Position numbers and translations under genes: made by a program. A stretch of 38,303 nt of DNA from a virus. The notes under the pieces were generated by a model, which was not told where the DNA came from, did not search any database, and saw only the letters and a list, made by a program, of their open reading frames with translations. Location: the IMG/VR virus record IMGVR_UViG_3300047546_000146, positions 1 through 38,303 of that record; one strand, given 5' to 3'. Below are positions 24,289 to 32,180 of this stretch, one piece after another; the stretch's first letter is position 1, and each line of letters opens with the position of its first letter.

Positions 24289-26187
24289 CTAGATTTCACA
24301 CACACCGGCTACACAGGCAAGTTGCTGTGCACCCTCAACGTTATCATCATTCTCTTTAAGCATATCCCAGTTGATATTTACTGGCATCTTAGCTAACAAG
24401 GCTTCATAGTCTTCCTTACTGCATGTCTCATAAGGTGCCTGGCGATAAGTGCCCCCATCCATTGGTAAGAATGATACACCAGTACAGATATCAAAGTTGT
24501 CATACACCCAAGCCCCTACAGTAGGCCAATCATTCTCATTAACTGAGATAGTCACTGAAGGTTTATGTTCGCACCAATGAAGCTGATACACACGCCATAA
24601 GTTAAGGTGAGCTATAGCATCAACATCATCTCTGGTGATAGCACCTTCAGGAGCCTTCATAGGAAATGAGAACACTGTAGTGCTATCCGGTCTCATCACA
24701 CAAGGTTCACTAGGAATACCTTGTTCGATCATAAATGCCGTGAGAGGGTCTTTTTTATCTGATCGTACACGCCTAATGTAATACTGGGCATGTTGAGGAT
24801 GAATGCCAGAAGCAGTGCCACAAAGCTGAGACACAGTACCAGAAGGCTTGACGCAAGTGATAGCAGCAGAGACAGGGATATTAAGAGCATTTGCTGTAAC
24901 TTCGTTAGCAATGATTGCTTCATTTTTCAACATCTCCAATCTTGCTGGTAACGCTTTATCATCAGGATCATTCAGTAGCTTATGATCGTAGATACCTGTC
25001 AGCGATACACCCAATAGACGCTCTTCAGCGGTGTTCTTTTCCCAGATCTTACGTAGGTATGGGAAGGTAGTCATTGTGCTCTGCCAAGTGCCTAGAATCG
25101 CTGCTACACGTACTTTGTACATCAAGTCTTGAAGTGTGTCCGTATCACGAACAATGACCTCTGTGAGGTTACAGAACTGGTAAGGACGTAGGATAATCTC
25201 TGAACAAGGGTTCGTACCAAAATCATGATTAGGATCTCTACGGCCATTGATAGCTGCTTGCTTCTTCGATGCATCTCTGTTAAAGATACCACGTTCACCT
25301 GAATGGCTTTCATAGATCGAACACCATTCACGCATAAACTGTCCTACTGAAGGCTTTACATCATACACAGCAGAGTTGTTAGCAAGGCTACGCTGTCCTT
25401 GTTGTTCCCACCATGCTCCTGCTTTAGCGTGTGCCATACGATCATCACTGAGATCGCTTAAAGAGATCATCGCAGAACGCCGCACACCACCCACAACAAC
25501 AACCTCCCCGATCTTGCACAGAATATCATGGCATTCAAGGGACGACAGACGACGATTTTTGGCCGCTTGGAACTTCCTAATAACAAATTTGAATAGTTCA
25601 ACGAGGGGTTCTGGACCAGAAGCTCTGCCTCCAAAGGTCTTAAGTCTGGAGCCAGCAGGTCTAACTTTGGATACATCCCAGGTTGCAATTTCTCCAGCGT
25701 ATAGTAAAGCAATGAGTTGTCGTAATGCTTTAGCCCAGCCCTCTTTGCTGTCGGATACCACGATAGTAGTTTTACTATCAAATAACTGATCAGGGACTTC
25801 AGGTAGTTGATTAACATACTTAGCCTCTACTGAGAATCCAACGCCTGTACCGCATAAGAGGATGTACATTGCCTCATCAAAGGACTTAGGGTCGTCGATA
25901 GGCAGATAACTACAGTTATAACCAGCAATGTTCTGACGCTCAAGTGCCTCTCCAGCAGTCATCATACAACGCATCGAAGGCATTACATCCATGTTAAGGA
26001 TTGCTTTATGCACTGTCTTGTATATATGTTGTGGGATCTCATACTTGTGTTTGTCTAACAGTTGTTTCTTCATGAAACCCATGTAGCGTTCAACTGTTTC
26101 ACTCCAGTTCTCACGTCTGCCTTGTTCGTCAATGAAACGACTGTAGCGGCTTTTGTGGATAAAACTTGAGTAGTTATTTAACTTCAT
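24289..26187 (-). CDS. Adenosylcobalamin-dependent (class II) ribonucleotide reductase, monomeric
   Basis: Reduces ribonucleotides to deoxyribonucleotides with a B12-generated thiyl radical and works without oxygen control or an NrdB partner. Key residues match Lactobacillus RTPR by spacing: C92 and C339 as the reducing pair, C328 in NPCSE as the radical cysteine, E330, and N326. The C-terminal swivelling pair is C625 and C630 in CVAGVC. SGxHP-type phosphate-site sequence is seen as TASGIHPQHAQYY. At 632 residues it is about 100 shorter than RTPR. The host must supply cobalamin or the phage depends on uptake. Last gene of the leftward arm; starts within an ATGA overlap. Confidence 0.93.
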   Translation of the reverse strand: MKLNNYSSFIHKSRYSRFIDEQGRRENWSETVERYMGFMKKQLLDKHKYEIPQHIYKTVHKAILNMDVMPSMRCMMTAGEALERQNIAGYNCSYLPIDDPKSFDEAMYILLCGTGVGFSVEAKYVNQLPEVPDQLFDSKTTIVVSDSKEGWAKALRQLIALLYAGEIATWDVSKVRPAGSRLKTFGGRASGPEPLVELFKFVIRKFQAAKNRRLSSLECHDILCKIGEVVVVGGVRRSAMISLSDLSDDRMAHAKAGAWWEQQGQRSLANNSAVYDVKPSVGQFMREWCSIYESHSGERGIFNRDASKKQAAINGRRDPNHDFGTNPCSEIILRPYQFCNLTEVIVRDTDTLQDLMYKVRVAAILGTWQSTMTTFPYLRKIWEKNTAEERLLGVSLTGIYDHKLLNDPDDKALPARLEMLKNEAIIANEVTANALNIPVSAAITCVKPSGTVSQLCGTASGIHPQHAQYYIRRVRSDKKDPLTAFMIEQGIPSEPCVMRPDSTTVFSFPMKAPEGAITRDDVDAIAHLNLWRVYQLHWCEHKPSVTISVNENDWPTVGAWVYDNFDICTGVSFLPMDGGTYRQAPYETCSKEDYEALLAKMPVNINWDMLKENDDNVEGAQQLACVAGVCEI

Positions 26188-26360
26188 TCTTCGTCCTCTT
26201 CGGTGTCATCTATTTCGTCAACAAGTTGGTCAAACATGGCTTCGATTCTGTCCTCAAACCTGTCTACCAGTTCTTCCGCTGTTATGTTCAATATCTCAAG
26301 TAGAGATATTTCATCCAGTCTCTTAAGTTTTTCAAATAAGTCCAGAATCGTTAAAGCCAT
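26184..26360 (-). CDS. Small acidic protein, unknown
   Basis: A 58-residue helical protein with an amphipathic N-terminus (LDLFEKLKRLDEISLLEIL) and a strongly acidic end (DEIDDTEEDEE). AAGGAG (26371-26366) lies five bases before the ATG at 26360; the in-frame GTG at 26366 overlaps that site and is unlikely. Its stop overlaps the reductase start, so it may be made with the reductase. Its resemblance to DNA mimics (negative charge) is only suggestive. Confidence 0.65.
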   Translation of the reverse strand: MALTILDLFEKLKRLDEISLLEILNITAEELVDRFEDRIEAMFDQLVDEIDDTEEDEE

Positions 26361-26362
26361 AG

Positions 26363-26794
26363 TCACTCCTTATAATACTTACTTTTTACTAAATCATAGT
26401 TCTCAATCACATACTCCAGATAGTGTACTGCTTTAAGTAGATCTTCTCTACCATTCTTTCGTTGGTGTCTCTGTACATACTTAACAACATTAGCTAACCA
26501 AGGGTCTAACGACCATGCTGAGATAACATCCCAAGGTTGTAGTGTTGTCTGCTTGTAATGATCACCACCAACCTGTTTAGCTTGGTTTGAGTATTTCGGC
26601 AGCAATTGGTTCACTCCTTCTTTGTTGTTGCCACCCACCGCAGTCTTGGCATTGATAGCGTTGGTACTTTCCTGTAAGGGAGGTACTAAACCCTCTTCTC
26701 TGTAGATTGATACTAGCGCATCGTGTACAGCTTCGGTGGTCTTTGTTGACTGAGACGTTAGGGTGGGTTCGAATCCAGGGAAGAAATCGCTCAT
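26363..26794 (-). CDS. DUF3310 protein (SaV-like), long overlap with exonuclease
   Basis: The C-terminal 70 residues are DUF3310: QVGGDHYKQ..LQPWDVISAW, NVVKYVQRH and EDLLKAVHYLEYVIEN. The family is widespread in phages and often called nucleotide-kinase-like without proof. ATG at 26794 with GGAG seven bases upstream gives 143 residues, but the first 70 or so are encoded in another frame of the exonuclease gene. An alternative is TTG at 26605, preceded by AAGGAG (26619-26614) eight bases upstream, giving an 80-residue domain-only protein. I cannot decide between them; both could be made. Confidence 0.75.
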   Translation of the reverse strand: MSDFFPGFEPTLTSQSTKTTEAVHDALVSIYREEGLVPPLQESTNAINAKTAVGGNNKEGVNQLLPKYSNQAKQVGGDHYKQTTLQPWDVISAWSLDPWLANVVKYVQRHQRKNGREDLLKAVHYLEYVIENYDLVKSKYYKE

Positions 26795-27311
26795 AAACCT
26801 TCTCCAGCAATATGACATCCTGTTTGTTGTACTGTTCCATGACTTCCCATGCTGCTTTGTCTTTGTTCATACACTTGATCCAAAGTTCAAAGCCTTCATG
26901 CTTAGTCTTTTGTCCTAGTCCTAACGCCCTAGCTACATAGTCCAGCTTGTTACTAGGAAACCTAAATTCCTTTCTAGCAGTCTTTAACAGATCAATCTGA
27001 TGGTAAGGTGCTGGAGGAGACATACCAGCCTCGAGGAACTCTTTGTTAAGTGTTGGTATGTCAAACCTAGTTCCATTGTAATGTACTACAGCATCGCATT
27101 CATCTAAGAGACTATGGATCTTCTTTAACATAGTCTTCTTACCGTTTAGGATACTACTGAACATTAACTGATCACCTTGATACCACTTAGCGGACCAACA
27201 CAAAACACTACTGCTGTCTACGATCTGACTGATACTGATGTTCTGTTGGAACAAACCCCAGACATACGCAGTGTTAGGTGCTGATTCGATGTCAAGTAGT
27301 AGGATTCGCAT
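26577..27311 (-). CDS. DEDD (DnaQ/RNase H-like) 3'-5' exonuclease with zinc ribbon
   Basis: Predicted DNA-processing exonuclease. The catalytic acids appear as LLLDIES (D6, E8), the HYNGTRFDIPTL block (about residues 77-88) and QDVILLEKVY (about 163-172). The C-terminus adds a zinc-binding ribbon, SCTRC and YQCQDC (about residues 201-230), which should grip nucleic acid. It may trim recombination or degraded host DNA ends. The ribbon-coding DNA is shared, in another frame, with the N-terminal part of the DUF3310 ORF. Confidence 0.82.
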   Translation of the reverse strand: MRILLLDIESAPNTAYVWGLFQQNISISQIVDSSSVLCWSAKWYQGDQLMFSSILNGKKTMLKKIHSLLDECDAVVHYNGTRFDIPTLNKEFLEAGMSPPAPYHQIDLLKTARKEFRFPSNKLDYVARALGLGQKTKHEGFELWIKCMNKDKAAWEVMEQYNKQDVILLEKVYERFLPWIRTHPNVSVNKDHRSCTRCASINLQRRGFSTSLTGKYQRYQCQDCGGWQQQRRSEPIAAEILKPS

Positions 27312-27600
27312 CAGCGTCTGAGTCTGTTTCGTAGTTTACAGGATCTTCATGTCCGAAGATATTAACGATCTTTCCAAACTGTTCAACAAACACTTTATCT
27401 TTAACATCGTAACCGTAGTAAGCGCTGATAGCTTCACAGGCTTTCTCTAACAACTTAGGCCATGCAATACCACTATCGTAGGTAGCACGGATATCAACCA
27501 TATGACTTAGTGGGTGACCATAGTCAGCATTGAACTGCTGTTCTTCTTCGGTGTCTTCTGACATTATTGTCACATTAAAACTAATCCTACTATCGCTCAT
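27292..27600 (-). CDS. Hypothetical protein in nucleotide/DNA gene cluster
   Basis: A 102-residue acidic protein (ISFNVTIMSEDTEEEQQF at its start; YGYDVKDKVFVEQFGKIV further on). ATG at 27600 is chosen because GGAG (27610-27607) is six bases upstream; ATGs at 27612 and 27606 are alternatives. It overlaps both neighbours, so it belongs to a tight operon. No family recognised. Confidence 0.6.
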   Translation of the reverse strand: MSDSRISFNVTIMSEDTEEEQQFNADYGHPLSHMVDIRATYDSGIAWPKLLEKACEAISAYYGYDVKDKVFVEQFGKIVNIFGHEDPVNYETDSDADANPTT

Positions 27601-28297
27601 CTTCATCTCCATTCATTAGGGCATCCCAGGCATTAGGGAATACTTCAGAGCAGACTCGGCAGATGTTCTCTGCAACGATCCTTGTCTCTGCTTGGGCTCC
27701 CTTTGCTAACCGTAGTTGACATACTCTAGCAAAGGCGTAAAGGCTCCCACTCCAATACCATTCAGTCATCATGGATTGGGGGAGTATCATCCTAGCTTGC
27801 TCAGGGCAAATACCTTCCTTGAGCATTAGGTCGTACAATGTTACCATGTAAGCAGTGTACTTGTCAACTGTTGCGTTCCAGTCAGTGTGACTTTTTACAG
27901 GTTCTGATGAACTTCCTTGCTTGACATTTGGTGCTTTACGTCTGAAGTACGTAGGTTGATAGAACTCTGGTGAGCTGTCAACATAGCGTCTACTGACTTC
28001 ATTCCAGGCTAACCCTACTGTATGCTTCATCAACTGCCTAGCTACGAAGATAGGTGCTTTGATCCTAAACTGAATGAAACAATGACTGAATGGACTCCAA
28101 TGTTTGTGTTTAGCTAGATAGTTAATCAGCTTGATATCTTTAGGATCTAACACAGGTAAAGGAAAGTAATGGTTGCTTTGCTCTGTGTCATACCAATCAA
28201 TAGCCTCTGACTCTTTATCAAAGCTAACACGAGCAGCATTGACTACCGTTAAGTCATTGCCCATGTGTTCGATGTAGTCTACTTTAATGTTTGCCAT
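27590..28297 (-). CDS. thyX: Flavin-dependent thymidylate synthase ThyX
   Basis: Makes dTMP from dUMP using FAD, NADPH and methylenetetrahydrofolate, without needing a separate dihydrofolate reductase step. The sequence shows the ThyX body: ARVSFDKES (residues 22-30), HWSPFSHCFIQFRIKAP (66-82), and the signature region RQLMKHTVGLAWNEVSRRY (87-105). The signature is unusual: the usual RHR is K91-H92-T93, and eight residues separate it from S102. N99, E100, R104 and Y105 are kept. C-terminal RxxLPQ-type element appears as ARMILPQSMMTEWYWSGSL. It sits with the reductase, exonucleases and polymerase. Confidence 0.9.
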   Translation of the reverse strand: MANIKVDYIEHMGNDLTVVNAARVSFDKESEAIDWYDTEQSNHYFPLPVLDPKDIKLINYLAKHKHWSPFSHCFIQFRIKAPIFVARQLMKHTVGLAWNEVSRRYVDSSPEFYQPTYFRRKAPNVKQGSSSEPVKSHTDWNATVDKYTAYMVTLYDLMLKEGICPEQARMILPQSMMTEWYWSGSLYAFARVCQLRLAKGAQAETRIVAENICRVCSEVFPNAWDALMNGDEDER

Positions 28298-28709
28298 AAA
28301 CCTTTCTCATCCTGGTGGCTTGTTTGCTTTCCTCTACAGTCTTCTGCTTCTGATGTATTTCCCAAAGCTTTGCCTTCTCTACTATTGCTATGAAGTGATC
28401 AAGGCTAACCAGTGCTAAAGGATCAGATCTATTCTGCTTGATGACTAAGAGGGGTTCTTTGTCTTTGCCTTCACAGTGCCGTATTGCTTGTTCGTAGTCA
28501 GTGTAGACTGCAATTCTTGCTCTGTTCTTGCACTCAACGCCGTACCTAAATCGTTCCAGTGCATTCGTCGAGAGCCAGACATCCTCGCCCTGTGTACCCA
28601 TTGGTGTGCTTTTGCAATCATGTTCGCTTAGATTGAAAGTGTCTCTTAACTTTTGCACTACTAGCTTTTGCAGCAGTCTTCCTTTGTTTTTTGCGCTTGA
28701 AGGCTTCAA
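28284..28709 (-). CDS. PD-(D/E)XK endonuclease, resolvase-like
   Basis: Predicted metal-dependent nuclease, perhaps the functional counterpart of T7 gp3 (junction resolvase, host DNA breakdown). It shows KGRLLQKLVVQKL (about residues 8-20), STPMGTQGEDVWLS (about 34-47, with the active-site D) and the core VECKN (about 59-63). TTG at 28709 is preferred: GGAG (28720-28717) lies seven bases upstream, whereas TTG at 28715 is too close. The first 92 bases overlap the 3' end of the upstream gene, and its end overlaps thyX. Confidence 0.75.
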   Translation of the reverse strand: MKPSSAKNKGRLLQKLVVQKLRDTFNLSEHDCKSTPMGTQGEDVWLSTNALERFRYGVECKNRARIAVYTDYEQAIRHCEGKDKEPLLVIKQNRSDPLALVSLDHFIAIVEKAKLWEIHQKQKTVEESKQATRMRKVYGKH

Positions 28710-28935
28710 TATCAATCTCCGTCCAATTACTTATCCAGCTCTTAGGAATGATCATGACAGCATTACAATCATTCTCTCCTATCGCTGCTGCTAGGTGTAC
28801 CTCATCATCAGTCTCATGCGTCATAAAACCAACAGACTTACACCTTGCTACAGAGCCAGTACCCTTTAGTTGCCATCCTGAACTGGCTACAGCATCTACC
28901 CACTCTAGGTAGACGATGGTGTCGGTGGTTGCCAT
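28618..28935 (-). CDS. Small phage protein, unknown, with basic tail
   Basis: A 105-residue protein: TIVYLEWVDAVASSGW, then VARCKSVGFMTHETDDE and AVMIIPKSWIS. I recall this pattern from many phages (small cytosolic proteins of about 70-80 residues, unknown role). Here a very basic 28-residue tail (KRKKQRKTAAKASSAKVKRH) is added, encoded in DNA shared with the start of the nuclease gene. It lies in the replication operon between exonuclease and nuclease. Confidence 0.68.
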   Translation of the reverse strand: MATTDTIVYLEWVDAVASSGWQLKGTGSVARCKSVGFMTHETDDEVHLAAAIGENDCNAVMIIPKSWISNWTEIDIEAFKRKKQRKTAAKASSAKVKRHFQSKRT

Positions 28936-29600
28936 ATTTCATCCTTCCTACGTCTAATCCACAGTAGTTGTCCGTTCTCTAACACACGTTCAGCATCACC
29001 GTCATAAGCCTTCAGAACAGCCTCATACATGGCTAGGTCAGTATCAAAGTCACCGAGGATCTTGTCAGCCTTCTTAGGACCAATACCACGTAATCCTTGT
29101 ACATTGTCTACCTTGTCACCAGTAAGGATCTGACGATAGAAGTTCTTGATTGCTTCTTTGTCATTCACGTAGTAATGATCCTTCTTCACAGGATTGTAGT
29201 GATGACCAGGGATCATGTCTAAGTCTTTGTCAATGGATACGATGATTGAGTTATCCCTGGTTAGCGTGGCATGGATTCCAATAGCATCATCAGCCTCTTG
29301 TCCATCAGCCACTCTGAAGTCCCAAGCAGTAATAAGATACTCACGAAGGCTATGAAGATGTACGGGCCTGGGCGCATCCTTTCTGTTTCCTTTGTAGGGT
29401 TGTGTCTTAGCGATGTCATGCCTGTAGTTGTCCTTACCAGTTAAGTAACCGACATGGATGTTAGAGGAGAGTTCAATAAAGATCAGCTCCTCCAACATGT
29501 CTGCCATCGTTCTGATAGCAACCTTCTCTGTTTCCTCATTACAGGCAAAGCCTACACGGTAGCAGAGAATATCACCATCAATGATTGGCATTAGCTTCAT
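28905..29600 (-). CDS. 5'-3' exonuclease (T7 gp6 / flap endonuclease type)
   Basis: Removes RNA primers and degrades 5' ends in phage replication and recombination. The metal-site acids of the FEN superfamily are all seen: D8 and D10 in IIDGD, E102/D104/D105 in QEADDAIG, D124/D126/D128 in SIDKDLD, and D162/D165 in TGDKVDN. The helix-three-turn-helix element follows as GLRGIGPKKA (about residues 169-178). At 231 residues it is compact and lacks a polymerase domain. TAATG overlap couples it to the SSB gene upstream. Confidence 0.92.
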   Translation of the reverse strand: MKLMPIIDGDILCYRVGFACNEETEKVAIRTMADMLEELIFIELSSNIHVGYLTGKDNYRHDIAKTQPYKGNRKDAPRPVHLHSLREYLITAWDFRVADGQEADDAIGIHATLTRDNSIIVSIDKDLDMIPGHHYNPVKKDHYYVNDKEAIKNFYRQILTGDKVDNVQGLRGIGPKKADKILGDFDTDLAMYEAVLKAYDGDAERVLENGQLLWIRRRKDEIWQPPTPSST

Positions 29601-30004
29601 TACAGCACGTCTTCTGTTTCTTCTTCGTCTTGCTTAGGCTGTGCATTGTAAGTAACCAAGTCAGTGATCACTAGCTTCTTCAGTGAAGGCGATACACCTT
29701 TCTTGTTCTTAAAGGTCCATGAGTATGAACCCATAACACAGACAGCCTTTGTACCGTTACCGATATGTGCTAGCACTTGTTCACCATTTTTATCTAATGC
29801 TTTGATCTCATGGTTACTCTTAGCGGTAATGTAAAATCCTTTACCTTCTTTGTTGCGAACAGAGATACCCATATCTTCCAAAGCCTTAACAGCCTTGTCC
29901 GACAAGTTAGTCAGATCTACTTGATATTTGCCAGACATATCGTTAGGCTTATCAAGGAAAGGCCACATCAAGGTTGCTTCAATACGTACAGGTTTTTGTT
30001 CCAT
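29600..30004 (-). CDS. Single-stranded DNA-binding protein, gp2.5-like
   Basis: A 134-residue protein with the pattern YQVDLTNLSDKAVKALEDMG (about residues 27-46), which I recognise from phage SSBs of the T7 gp2.5-like group. A beta-rich OB-fold section (e.g. CVMGSYSWTFKNKKG) and an acidic tail ending DEEETEDVL follow. The acidic tail would contact the polymerase and primase-helicase. GAGG is about eight bases before the ATG. It ends in a one-base overlap with the exonuclease start. Confidence 0.82.
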   Translation of the reverse strand: MEQKPVRIEATLMWPFLDKPNDMSGKYQVDLTNLSDKAVKALEDMGISVRNKEGKGFYITAKSNHEIKALDKNGEQVLAHIGNGTKAVCVMGSYSWTFKNKKGVSPSLKKLVITDLVTYNAQPKQDEEETEDVL

Positions 30005-30039
30005 GTTAATTTCCTCAGTGAAAATACAATAACAGTATA

Positions 30040-30255
30040 TCAGTGCATCTTAAACTTGTCAAGCAATATTCTACTTTGTATCTCAGCCATCATTGATTCT
30101 GTAGCTGATTCAGCAATAGAATGTAGCAACGCTAACATCATACGGTTTGATACTAACTTATCACTCTCAACATCCATTGTTACATAACCAGCATCATCCT
30201 TTCCTATCTTGATAGTTACGACAAGAGAATCAATCTCATCAAAGTTGGTAATCAT
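30040..30255 (-). CDS. Hypothetical protein next to the polymerase
   Basis: A 71-residue protein: a beta-like N-terminal half (SLVVTIKIGKDDAGYVTMDV) and a helical C-terminal half (MLALLHSIAESATESMMAEI). It starts in a TGATG overlap with the polymerase stop, so its translation probably depends on polymerase translation. No family recognised. Confidence 0.65.
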   Translation of the reverse strand: MITNFDEIDSLVVTIKIGKDDAGYVTMDVESDKLVSNRMMLALLHSIAESATESMMAEIQSRILLDKFKMH

Positions 30256-31895
30256 CAGTGTGTTTCCTTCCAGTTGTTTCCTACTTTGTATTCACCCGTT
30301 AGAGGACAACGTAAACCCAAGGTAACACCAGCCTTCTCAATAGCTGCTACAGCGAGTTTACCAACATCATCAGCGTACTGCTTAGGACATTCTATCTGCC
30401 ATTCATCATGGACGTTAGCCACAAAGTGTGCAGGTATCTTATGTTTCTTCAGTGACTCATGTAGGTGGATCAGACCTTGCTTCATCGAGATCGCACCAGC
30501 TCCTTGAAGTAACGTGTTAAGTGCTGCGTGTTCCGACCGTACCCATAATCGACGACCGTCAAGGGCAGGTAAATACCCCTTCTCTGCATATTTGCTAACT
30601 TTATCTTTAAGTGTCTTGAGAGCTGGCGTATTCTTAAGGAAGCGGGCGATGAGTTTCTTTCCTTCCTCGGCGCTCCCTTGAGCAATTGATCCAATCTTAG
30701 CTGGCCCTGCTCCATAGAGAAAGGCGTAGATAAACGTCTTTGCTTGCGCCCTACTCTCAAGACCAGCAGCGAGTTGGTTTTTAGTGTGGACATCCCCATT
30801 GATCACCTCCTTAGTGTACTCATCATCTTTCATGTAGTGAGCTAACATACGCAGTTCTAAGCCTGAAGCATCACAACCAACCAAGACATTACCAGGATCT
30901 ACAGTCCATACTTGTCTACATGTTTCACCATAGTCAGCATTGACAGCAGGAACCTGTGCCATGTTAGGGCTATGGTGCGTCATACGCCCTGTGACAGCAC
31001 CGTTAGTGATAACCTTACCGTGTACCCTACCATCATCAGCAACGTGTTCTAGCCACGATGTAGACTGTGCTATACGCTTCTGTATAAGTAGATACTCAGC
31101 CATTGCCTTAGCCTCTGGATAGGTTAGCTTAGACAGGATCACTTCATCAACCATTGGCTTACCTGTCTCAGTGAACTTATCAGGCTCCCAGCCTAGAGAT
31201 ATAAGTCTACGTCCTATCTGATCTCTGGAGCCTGGGTTAAACACTTCAACATGATCCTTTAGCTTCTTTCCGGTTTTCTCGCTAACACGTTCCGTAATTA
31301 TCGGTGGGAATATAGTCTGTAGGTTCTCCTCAATGTCAGATAACTTTGTCTTAAGATCAGAGACAAATGAAGTACATAGTGGTATATCAAGTTTGAATCC
31401 ATGTCTTTCCTGCTGTGCAACAATGAACTGTACCGTATGTTCGATGTCAATGCTTTGTGGTGAAAAGTCTTTCAATTCTGCACATAGTTTGCGATGAAGT
31501 TCACCAGTAAGATTGACATCTTGTATACAGTAATCAATCATCTCTTGTGTCAGAGCAGTAAAGTCTTGGAACTCAATCTTGTGATTCCCTAATCTTTTCC
31601 CCCATGCTTCTAGACTGTGACCTCCTTCGATACTGGGATTCCATAGCCTCGACAGCACGAGCGTATCGGAGGCCTTCTTGAGTGGTATCGTAATGTTCCA
31701 CAATCTCCGAAGGTGGTAACCGTCGAAGCTGATTAGATTGTGTCCGATCACTGTGTCGCAATCCTCTATAAGAGGCTTTAGTGTACTTGGATGAGTATGA
31801 CATACCACCTCACTTGTTGTCAGATCCTTCGTGACTACGCAGAAGATAACAGTCTGCTTCATGTCTGTTTCGATGTCCAGCACTAAGCTCTTCAT
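30255..31895 (-). CDS. DNA polymerase, family A (T7-like)
   Basis: Replicative polymerase with proofreading. 3'-5' exonuclease acids: D7 and E9 (LDIET), D58 (GHNLISFDGY), D126 (DYCIQD). Polymerase motifs: A at 339-350 (VGCDASGLELRM, D342), B at 382-396 (RAQAKTFIYAFLYGA; R382, K386, Y390, Y394) and C at 495-499 (VHDEW). Y390 corresponds to position 762 of E. coli Pol I, where Tyr, as in T7, is usually associated with lytic phages. At 546 residues it is about 160 shorter than T7 gp5, partly because the thioredoxin-binding loop region between residues 195 and 220 is very short. Confidence 0.96.
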   Translation of the reverse strand: MKSLVLDIETDMKQTVIFCVVTKDLTTSEVVCHTHPSTLKPLIEDCDTVIGHNLISFDGYHLRRLWNITIPLKKASDTLVLSRLWNPSIEGGHSLEAWGKRLGNHKIEFQDFTALTQEMIDYCIQDVNLTGELHRKLCAELKDFSPQSIDIEHTVQFIVAQQERHGFKLDIPLCTSFVSDLKTKLSDIEENLQTIFPPIITERVSEKTGKKLKDHVEVFNPGSRDQIGRRLISLGWEPDKFTETGKPMVDEVILSKLTYPEAKAMAEYLLIQKRIAQSTSWLEHVADDGRVHGKVITNGAVTGRMTHHSPNMAQVPAVNADYGETCRQVWTVDPGNVLVGCDASGLELRMLAHYMKDDEYTKEVINGDVHTKNQLAAGLESRAQAKTFIYAFLYGAGPAKIGSIAQGSAEEGKKLIARFLKNTPALKTLKDKVSKYAEKGYLPALDGRRLWVRSEHAALNTLLQGAGAISMKQGLIHLHESLKKHKIPAHFVANVHDEWQIECPKQYADDVGKLAVAAIEKAGVTLGLRCPLTGEYKVGNNWKETH

Positions 31896-31989
31896 ATTTA
31901 TGTACCAGTTTCTGATAGTCTTCTAGCAGTGTATCATACTTCTTCTTTAGCTCTGCGTGGTCAGCTAACAGCCTATCCATTACCCACAT
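31810..31989 (-). CDS. Small coiled-coil protein overlapping the polymerase start
   Basis: A 59-residue ORF (LLADHAELKKKYDTLLEDYQ, then KLVHKYEELSAGHR) with heptad-spaced leucines, so probably a short coiled coil. ATG at 31989 overlaps the stop of the upstream gene (TAATG) and has GGAG seven bases upstream; ATG at 31980 is an alternative. It runs 86 bases into the polymerase gene in another frame, so translation through it may deliver ribosomes to the polymerase start, which lacks a clear binding site of its own. Confidence 0.6.
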   Translation of the reverse strand: MWVMDRLLADHAELKKKYDTLLEDYQKLVHKYEELSAGHRNRHEADCYLLRSHEGSDNK

Positions 31990-32180
31990 TAACCTTCTCC
32001 CCTTATGATGTCTGCTGCATCAGCGTAACCTCTTCTCTCTAAGGCTTCAATACAGCGATCTAACCTCTCTTCACTGGCTTGGAAGGCTACCATCTCAGCA
32101 AACTTCTCAAAGTCAAAGCGTTCGCAATCCATGCGGTTGTTCCAGCATTGGCTCATCATATCTCTAAGTGTTTGCTTCAT
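31989..32180 (-). CDS. Small helical protein, unknown
   Basis: A 63-residue protein (FDFEKFAEMVAFQASEERLD, then CIEALERRGYADAADIIRG). The C-terminal 'RGYADAADIIR' end suggests a short helical hairpin. It overlaps the gene upstream by 17 bases and the gene downstream by one base. No known function. Confidence 0.65.
   Translation of the reverse strand: MKQTLRDMMSQCWNNRMDCERFDFEKFAEMVAFQASEERLDRCIEALERRGYADAADIIRGEG

Noticed and set aside
25376-25789. 137-codon open frame opposite the ribonucleotide reductase
   Set aside because: It is the antisense shadow of a strongly conserved enzyme; no ribosome site or family resemblance.
26761-26800. GGTTCGAATCC, looking like a tRNA T-arm
   Set aside because: The stem around it does not pair beyond two bases, there is no acceptor or anticodon arm at proper distance, and the stretch is coding in two frames on the other strand.
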